A stretch of 64,000 bases of DNA from Tethya wilhelma (Eukaryota; Porifera; Demospongiae; Tethyida; Tethyidae), in assembly GCA_964030475.1 (NCBI GenBank), contig CAXIPT010000005.1:372001-436000 (forward strand). The letters are read 5' to 3'. Shown here in pieces: positions 57,031-64,000 of the stretch. Within the stretch, counting starts at the first letter, position 1. Each line of letters opens with the position of its first letter. The notes below the pieces were generated by a model. That model had not been told where the DNA came from and did not search any database. It saw only the letters and a program-made list of their open reading frames with translations. A program made the position numbers and the translations under genes.

Positions 57031-60000
57031 ATGTATATTGTACAGATCAATGCATTCATGTTGGTTCTGGTGTTGTTGATCGCAATACAATTTCTGTCAG
57101 CAGGTACGTCTATTTTTCTTGCATGCTATTTTATTCTATGTGTCTAGATAGAGAAAGGACAAGGGCGTACTTGGGCGTACTTGTACATGTCTTTATAAAG
57201 ACATGTACAAGTACGTCCTTTCTCTAAATTATTTAATAGCTTCTAAAGTAAGTTGTTAACTTCAACATCAAGTGGGACAGCCTATGGTTTACACACACAC
57301 ACACACACACACACACAGCATTGGGCTTGACAAGCATCACTCCACAGAAAGATCTCCTAGTACCATTCAACTCGGATGATAACATTACTTTATATGACTG
57401 TGAGACTGATGAGACCAATATTAGCGACAACCTCTATTGGCAAATTATTTGTCCGGGTAATATTGCACTACAAGCTACTGCTCTGAAAAATATGTCTGCT
57501 GATGAACATGGTATTATTGTTGAAGATGATATCAACTGTGCACAACTGAACTGTACACGATCGCAACTCAACTTCAACATAACTCGATTCAGAGAGTCAG
57601 AAATTTCCAATTCTACCATAATTGTACAGTGCCGGATCATTGGTGGTAGTGACTCTTCAATTCGATCCATACATATTTATGGTATGTCTATAATTATCTC
57701 AGGCAGCACAAGTTATATAAATGGATGTACCAGCAACATATTATAATTAAACACAGGCAAAAACATACACAAAATAATTATTAATAATCAACCACCAATG
57801 TAAATAAATTTGGGAATCATCTTAATGCATAACTTCTATAATGTTAAACTAGTCATTTCATACATTTACATGCAGGTCCTTTGAATAGACCGTCCAACTT
57901 AGAGGTAACAGAAGTTCCAAATTCAGAAAGAACTTTTAAGCTGAGTTGGACTGGGACAGATGTGCCACCTGGTGTTGAGCTTTTCAATTATGTCGAGGTG
58001 ACTGGCCTCTCCTCGAATGACTCACAGCCATTGGTTGAAAACAGCACTCATCGAGATTATTTCACTTTCAATTACAGTGAAGAGTGCAATTTGTTCAGTT
58101 TCAGTGTGTTTTCAAGCAGTCATGGACTCCCTAACAGTGATGTGGCAACTATGAACCAAACCTTACCCATCTGTGAGTTGTTTTTTTACAAGCATGAATT
58201 TACATAAATCCTATAATATTCATTATTGTATATCTCCTAGGAGACAGAGGTACCTGTATTCTCACATACAGAAAGCCTTACAAGTACTGTACTCTAGTTG
58301 GGTATACTGTTTGTATAGTTTACCTATTCATTAACAGTGATATACAATAAGTCAGTTATAGCATGGGCCCAGTGCTGTATTGGCCCAGGGTGGGCCAATA
58401 CAGCACAGAGACCCATGCTATAACTATAACTTGCATTTAATTTTTAATGTTAATCTGTTTTTGTTGTTCCTTTTGGTGTTGTTTGTTGCAGCACCTGATG
58501 TATCAAGCATTTCTAGGACTTTGAGCACCACAGTGGAATTACAAACTACTGGGGCCTCCTTCAATATTACATTTAGAGTAAGTTTTCATAGTAATGAAAA
58601 TTTGTGGTGTGTTTGTGTGCACAACATGTGTATGTGACAGAGTACCAGTACTCCATCTGGTAGCTACCCATGTTTAGAAAGAGAATGAACATACTTCTAA
58701 GCTGAGCAGGGTAGTAGCTAGCATAGATTCACCTGAGATAGGGAAAGAGTTGAGTAAAAATTCCATCTTTTCTTTCAAATGTAGCCCGCCACTGTGTGCA
58801 TGGCTAACATCACCATTGAAAACCACACAGTGATTTTAGAAGACAAATACGATCTCTCCATGGGATATGTTGAAGATGATTCCCAAATACAAGTTGTCAT
58901 TAATGATTCGGTGATTCCTGGACTATCTAGAGACCAAGCCATCAATTATTACATTGAAGCTTGCAGTAGCATCACGTGCAGATCAACAAGTACCTTTACA
59001 ACGTGTGAGTATACTAGATATTCATGCACTGTATCATTATGATCACAATTGTTCATTAAAGCATAGTTGGGAGGGCCTGGTTTACGAGGCTAATCACCTG
59101 TATGTGTTTATGTACATTGCAGATACAACTGGGGTTCAAATGCCTGTGGTGTACTACTATAGTACTCTACGGTACATATTAGTTACCTGTAACTTTGCCG
59201 AAGGATCCACGACTAGTGGATGCACATTTAACTTCTCAAGCAGTGGCATTGAAAGAAATGAAACATACATCGTTTTAAGAAATTCAACAGTGAATTCATC
59301 CCTCTGCCATGGTACCGGTGACAGTGATAGTTCACAGGCTTGTATGTGCCTAGAGATTCTTAGTGTTGTCACAGATTATGCTGCCATTCAAGTGTTCACT
59401 GTGGAGGAGGATGACAGCAATAATAATATTTCTGTTCTGGCAAATTTGATGGAATTGAATCAGGAGAGCCTATCTGTGTGTAATCCAGTTGAACCACCTA
59501 CGGAACCTATGCAACCTAGCACTGACAGAACTCCAAGTAAGTTGTGTTGATGAGCTTCTAAGTACAAGACCTTGGTTCCAAGCTAGTGGAGGTACAACAG
59601 CTGTGTATCACACTAGGGATATATTTAGTACTATACTTTGACCCATAATAGGGTCACATGGTGCACAGAATGTAAATAATTATCACAGTGCCAGCTCAGC
59701 TTATTACATGCACTTTTGCACCAGACAATAGGAGCACTAAGTAGGCACCTATGTACTAAAAAGATTCTGTGTGACCAAATGCCAGCTCAGCATGATATGT
59801 ACACAGTTGTCATACCCTCTCTTCCCAAGCTACTGTGGCCGCTACTTTGAATATACTTGACAAGTTCACACATGTTGTTATTACCTGACTGTGTGTATAC
59901 GTTCTTAATTTACTGGTCTCTCTTTTTCCATGCACACTAGCAATAGGTATTGCCTTAGGCATCGGGTTAGGAGTACCAGTTGTATTTGGCGTGATAGTTG

Positions 60001-60572
60001 TAATATGTATCACTGTGGTGGTTTTATTGTACAAGAGAAAGATTCGTCTTGAGGCTGAAAAGAGCAGAAAACTGGTACAATGTTCATAATGATATTGATG
60101 TTGTTGTCAATATGCTCCTTTTTTTTCTTTTTTTTTTAGAATGCTACAGATCATGAAATTACTTTAGATGCAGATATGCAGGGTCATCAAATTGAGGGTG
60201 AAACTACTTTCCAGACGATGCCTGAAGCAGATGGTGAAAGCTCAGATGATTCCAAGTTTGTAGAAATGGTAAGAATAATCTTGGATTACACACTATGTAA
60301 AGTGAGAAAGGGTGTTGTACAATGCAGTAAAGAAAGTTAATGGATGCGCTGCCTTATCATTCATAGCTAGGCATAGTCATGCATGCATGCTTAGTTGTAT
60401 TAATTTCTACTCTTTGCAGACACTCGAGCTCAAAGTGAAAGTATATCCAACAAAAAAAGAGGGTGTTCCAATCTGGAGAATAGTTTGTTCAAAGAATGAA
60501 ATAAACGACAAGCTGCAGGAAGTACCCCTGTTGATGGCTGCTGATACACGTGATGGTGACCAAGCTACATAA
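57031..60572 (+). CDS. R15: Ig-FN3-FN3-Cys domain receptor, class B tail
   Basis: Nine exons: 57031-57103, 57319-57681, 57876-58172, 58492-58577, 58785-59004, 59123-59536, 59941-60074, 60140-60268, 60420-60572; about 622 aa. Signal peptide 1-24 (NAFMLVLVLLIAIQFLSA); Ig-like 25-145 (ITLYDCET, LYWQII, STIIVQCRI); FN3 146-244 (FKLSWTGTDVPPGVE); split FN3 245-346 (ACSSITCRSTS); Cys domain 347-484 (ILVTCNFAEGSTTSGC, QACMCLE, SVCNP); transmembrane helix about 486-512 (IGIALGIGLGVPVVFGVIVV). The tail has an EADGESSDDS acidic stretch and the class B module LELKVKVYPTKKEGVPIWRI..CSKNEINDKL, nearly identical to R9. A (CA)n run supplies the Ig-exon acceptor. AATAAA lies 10 bp after the stop. A foldback repeat sits in intron 3. 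Confidence 0.87.
57150..57228. repeat. Palindrome in R15 intron 1
   Basis: AGAGAAAGGAC, then GTACTTGTACATGTCTTTAT facing AAAGACATGTACAAGTACGT and CCTTTCTCT: a long hairpin with one bulge (AAGGGCGTACTTGGGC). Confidence 0.8.
58351..58432. repeat. Hairpin in R15 intron 3
   Basis: GTTATAGCATGGG..GTGCTGTATTGGCCCA faces TGGGCCAATACAGCAC..CCCATGCTATAAC. The left flank GTGATATACAATAAGTCAGT is also present in R7 intron 1 (about 23966), marking a dispersed element. Confidence 0.75.
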
Positions 60573-60581
60573 TCAGTGCAT

Positions 60582-60587
60582 AATAAA
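60582..60587 (+). terminator. Candidate poly(A) signal of R15
   Basis: AATAAA 10 bp after the R15 stop codon. Confidence 0.4.
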
Positions 60588-60835
60588 TTACGCTAACTCG
60601 ACTAGCTATGTTTTTAGTATGTTGCCAGTTGTTTTTTTTGTTGTTATTGTTGGTTTTTTTGTTTTTTTTTGTTTGTTTGTTTTTTTGTTTGTTTTGTTTT
60701 TGACATTAAATTTTCAATTATATGTGGACAGATGCAGTTTACAGCACAACACGGAAATAGGTGTTACTAGGTATACACCAATTGCAAGTCGTACACTTAA
60801 TTTTTAGCTAGTTAATTGTAATCTGTGGTAAAATC

Positions 60836-61997
60836 ATGATCTCTTGTGAAGCAGTTTGTCAGCTGTCATTATCTTTCAGCTGCTCGAGGATTCGAATGCA
60901 TATATAATAGATGTGTCTTTGATTTCCCCAAAACATTTGTCATTTGTACTGGACCTACTGGTACAATTGATTTAGAATTCTACCGGCTGAAGACTGTTAC
61001 CATTCAATTCAAATTAAAGTTTTGAGTATGTATATATATGCTTAATTGTGTTGGGATTGAACTACCATCATACACAATGTGATCAATACAAGTGATGACC
61101 CTATTATTGATATCAGAGATGTGTGCATGGTGAATTCAACGTTATGCACGGATAACAACTAATGATGAACATTGAGGATTGAGTAGTAAGGCTAAGCAAA
61201 GGAGCAACTGGTTAGTGGTGCAGCCAAATAATGTTAATGGCTCAACTTGAATGTTGAAGTAAATCCGTTGATAATAATAATTATGTGCACAATCCAGAAA
61301 CTATTAAATGGAACTAGAGTGCAAGAGCATGTTGTTTTAGACACAGAAAATTCTTGACCGAAGTGCGAGTCATGACAGAACACGTATATATGTATATAGC
61401 CTATAGGCTTGTACTAATTTTCTCACATGCGAATTCTATTTTTGAAAATAAAAGAAAGACTAGTCTAGTTCACGACTAACGGAATTGATGTGGTAAGAGG
61501 ACACTCAGTACAGTATACTAAAAACAAACAATTATTGTGGTAATGTGTAGTAGCTTCCTTCATCATCCAGTTCAGGGTGCGCATGAGAGTAATACCAGTG
61601 TTCCTATATTTTACACTGAAAACTCAGTTCCAAAATTTAATGTTCTGTGGTTAAATGATTGACCTATTAGTCCTGTTCATTGAAGCATACATAGCTCTGG
61701 TCCATCGAGCTAGACCCATTTTTTGGGATTTGAACAGTTAATGTTCTCTCTGATAGACTAGACTGTAAGTGTGACAAAGAATTTACAGTACTTAAGTCAA
61801 GATCCTGTATGCATGCAATGATTATTGTGCTTTTTTTCTTCATTCAGAAACTCACACTCAATGCAGAACTTTACCGGAGAAAAAATGCAGAGGAAGTATC
61901 AGTGTTGAGAATAGTTTGTTCGAAGGATGAAATAGATAGGCAGACCCAACCATTGCTACAAAAGAAGAATAAGGGAGAAGCTACCTCTGTACTGTAG
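60836..61997 (+). pseudogene. Decayed receptor, class B tail exon still open
   Basis: A block CACGGAAATAGGTGT (60748) and ATGATCTCTTGT (60836) recall the R8 5' end without a donor. 60970-61200 is a fused Ig/FN3 relic (ATTCTACCGGCTGAAGAC, AATGTGATCAATACAAGTGA, ATGAACATTGAGG). 61300-61380 is a frameshifted class B middle exon, 61490-61690 matches the R5 intron, and 61850-61997 is a well-preserved class B terminal exon (LTLNAELYRRKNAEEVSVLR, IVCSKDEIDRQTQP). The 61.0 kb relic has no pogo-like insertion, unlike its copies at 38.9 and 54.2 kb. Confidence 0.68.
61697..61763. repeat. Third copy of the 7.75 kb foldback family
   Basis: TCCATCGAGCTAGACCC ... CTCTGATAGACTAGAC, diverged arms. Confidence 0.5.
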
Positions 61998-62006
61998 TGA
62001 CTCGAT

Positions 62007-62011
<5 letters not shown>

Positions 62012-62055
<44 letters not shown>
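62012..62055. repeat. (GT)n microsatellite
   Basis: GT run just after the class B pseudogene end, at the same relative place as after R5. Confidence 0.9.
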
Positions 62056-62059
<4 letters not shown>

Positions 62060-62101
62060 CTTGGAATTGATACAAGTCAGGACGGACGAGCTAGGCCGTT
62101 T

Positions 62102-62112
62102 TGCGCATGCGC
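62102..62112. promoter_or_regulatory. NRF1-like palindrome upstream of R16
   Basis: GCTAGGCCGTTTTGCGCATG then CGCGATAT. The same block lies at 17103-17125, before the leader exon at 17294. Confidence 0.4.
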
Positions 62113-62149
62113 GATATGCGTGATATTTTGACAATATATATAATATTTG

Positions 62150-62405
62150 ATATTTGGATGAAAATGGCAGCCTGGTTTTTCCTGAAGTCTTGTTACTTTG
62201 TCTCGTGGTCTACTTCGTCATGGTGGGATGGGTAGCCTCTTTGGTGGTCATTGCCGACGGTTCATCATCCTGTTGCAGAACTCTCTCTCTCACCAGACTT
62301 GTTTATGCTCACCAGACTTGTTTATGTTTTGTTTTGTTTTGTTTTGTGACATTTTTATCTCTGCGTTGTTTGTGTGCAAAGCACTGCCCCTTGTGGGTGT
62401 AATGA

Positions 62406-62443
<38 letters not shown>

Positions 62444-62455
62444 ATTGACACACGT
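62150..62455. other. R16 upstream region; possible retrotransposon 3' end with (TGAT)n
   Basis: A hydrophobic reading (VLLLCLVVYFVMVGWVASLV, 62187-62246) looks like a decayed leader but lacks a good ATG and donor. GTGCAAAGCACTGCCCCTTG followed by repeats of TGATTGAT (62404-62450) is reminiscent of the 3' ends of non-LTR retrotransposons. No reverse transcriptase sequence is visible. Confidence 0.3.
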
Positions 62456-62612
62456 GCTGATCATGTATGTTTCATGACTAAGACTGTGATCTCAGGCCCG
62501 AGATAGATTATAGATTGTATTATCTATTGTATGCTGTGGATGTTTCGCCGTAACTTTCCGCGGCAATGTGCCTGTGGCGCGCGTGGAGTACTGATTATGA
62601 ATACTTTTGTAG

Positions 62613-63558
62613 GTACCCAACAGTTTAATATTCTGCCTTCTGAATCCCACTTGGTAACATTCGATTCCAATGAAAGTTTCGAGTATACTTGTGTTAACAA
62701 CGTTGAGAGCAGTCATACTTTTCTGACTGTTATTGTCAATGGAAATAAGAATCAACTGCAATCACCTGAGATGATAGAAAGTTTTGCAGTGAATTATGGA
62801 ATCAATGTCACATACGTACATCAGTTCTATCAGTTGTCTTTCACACTGACAGTGAGTTCGTTTGCTTGGGAGGCACTCTTATCAAACTTCGGCTCACCAG
62901 TAGAGTTGGTATTCTGTTGTCTAGCAATTCCTGCTCGGCTGACAGACAGCCATCTTGAACAGCAAGGCCTAGTGCAGCACACATCAAGTAACACGATCAT
63001 TTGTTATGGTATGTACACAAAGAATTATTTCCTGCGTGGCACATGCATGCAACAATTGAATTATCTCATGCATGTATCCAGGAAGAGCCATGCAGGCTAA
63101 AGTGTCAGGTACAAAGACCTTATAGGTGGATCCCCTGGGGAACACCAATGATTTGTTTTGTTGGTGCTAGACTTTGATGCCCCTTAACTATAGAAATGAA
63201 GTGTGTTATAACAATGTTGCATCATTACCACACAATTTTTATATTGATTTTCTTGTTATATACAGGTCCCCTGAAAGAGCCAGAAAATATCACTTTCCAT
63301 GCAATGTCTGACCAATGGCTTCATGTACATTGGGCTGGTCCAAGTGGTGTCCCTGTTGAAGTCAATATCACATATCAGATCCAGATCACTGAGATCTCCA
63401 CTGGTGTCACACATAATGTGATTAATACAAGTGATGAGTTTGCTGATATTGACATCAGAGGTATGTGTGGTGAATTCAACTTCACAGTAACAGCTACTGA
63501 TGAACATGGAGGATTGACTAGTGACGCTAATGCTGTGTACAATATCTCATCTGGTGGT

Positions 63559-63600
<42 letters not shown>

Positions 63601-63816
63601 TGTGTTTGTGTGCACATGTGTTGCGTGGGTGGTATGTAAACAAGCGACTTAATTTGTGCATTCATGGCATTAATTATTAATTGTCTATTGATGTCATAAT
63701 TATTATATCTTTTCCATTGTGCACGTGCAGCTCTCAATGTGTCAAGCATTGCTCATAGCCTGACAGTCGAGTTACAACAAAGAAGCCAGGATGCTATATT
63801 TGCTGTCAAGTTTGAT
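62613..63816 (+). CDS. R16: Ig-FN3 receptor, continues beyond the window
   Basis: Exons 62613-63008, 63266-63556 and 63731-63816 (ending in a phase-0 donor GTGAGT, as in all split-FN3 first halves). Ig-like: SFEYTCVNN, VELVFCCLA, NTIICYG. FN3: LHVHWAGPSGVPVE, GEFNFTVTA. FN3-2 first half: ALNVSSIAHSLTVE. R14, R11 and R6 are relatives. No convincing leader exon: the frame runs open upstream to ATG 62531 without a hydrophobic segment, so the leader may be the decayed one near 62.2 kb or absent. The last 180 bases are intron; the remaining exons lie to the right. Confidence 0.75.
63559..63600. repeat. (GT)n microsatellite overlapping an R16 donor
   Basis: The GT run begins inside the donor GTAAGTGTGTG after the FN3 exon; R14 has the same arrangement at about 55781-55830. 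Confidence 0.85.
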
Positions 63817-64000
63817 GTGAGTTTGAGATAATAGTTATTATAGCTTGATGAGCAGATCTACAGCTGGCTGAATCATTACATGCATGCATTCTTGGAGTCA
63901 CTATAATTGGTGACCCTTGTCCGATCAAATAGGTACATAGACTTGCATGACATAATCCTGCACCTGGCAAGCGTATTATACCTCGATCAATCCTTCTCTG

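Noticed and set aside
62150..62455. Complete LINE element
   Set aside because: Only a tail-like end with TGAT repeats is visible; no reverse transcriptase or endonuclease sequence.
62531..62612. ATG at 62531 as R16 start, reading straight into the Ig exon
   Set aside because: The leading 27 residues are basic and cysteine-rich, not a signal peptide, and an acceptor TTTTGTAG at 62612 matches the paralogues.

Overview
The window is eukaryotic nuclear DNA, almost certainly from a sponge. Genes are split into 50-850 bp AT-rich GT-AG introns, spacers are full of short 'aattattat' strings, microsatellites and small inverted-repeat elements, and the coding content is immunoglobulin (Ig)/fibronectin III (FN3) receptors. 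An Amphimedon-like demosponge fits best, but that assignment is inference. No RNA gene, CRISPR array or prokaryotic operon was seen.

One family fills the window: a head-to-tail array of type I membrane receptors, nearly all on the + strand. The standard gene has a leader exon, an N-terminal Ig-like exon, an FN3 exon, a second FN3 split over two exons by a phase-0 intron, usually a cysteine-containing membrane-proximal domain exon, a transmembrane exon and cytoplasmic exons. Ectodomain boundaries are otherwise phase 1. I worked out exon models by hand; every complete model sums to a multiple of three. For reference I number the genes R1 to R16: R1 (1-1202, 5' cut by the window), R2 (1504-4032), R3 (4439-7562), R4 (10397-13763), R5 (14745-16920), R6 (18600-21518), R7 (23745-27481), R8 (28386-31548), R9 (32025-35497), R10 (35714-37485, 3' lost), R11 (40632-43647), R12 (45229-48476, decayed), R13 (48861-52412, interrupted by a transposon), R14 (54731-55780, 3' lost), R15 (57031-60572), R16 (62613 to beyond the window end). 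Between them lie pseudogene pieces at 17.3, 22.1-23.3, 37.6-37.9 (minus strand), 38.8-40.2, 52.8-53.1 (minus strand), 53.3-53.9, 54.2 and 60.8-62.0 kb.

The ectodomain is shared, but the cytoplasmic tails fall into four unrelated classes. Class A (R1, R4, R7, R12 and a minus-strand fragment) is a long tyrosine-rich tail with YEEI/YDEV-type SH2 ligands. Class B (R5, R8, R9, R13, R15 and two pseudogenes) ends in a short conserved basic module that I do not recognise. Class C (R6, R11) is Ser/Thr-rich with one YLT[IV] motif. Class D (R2, R3) ends in a small alternating strand/helix module that I also do not recognise. The layout is what one expects of a rapidly evolving recognition locus (allorecognition or innate immunity): variable Ig tips, near-identical membrane-proximal exons, chimeric genes, pseudogenes and abundant mobile elements. 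Function is inferred from architecture only.

Mobile elements are small and non-autonomous: TA-flanked mariner/pogo-like elements (one inside an R13 exon), a TTAA-flanked family, a TAATTT-flanked element and several foldback repeats. A single undetermined base at 37549 sits where the + strand array meets an inverted paralogue, so that junction may be an assembly artefact.
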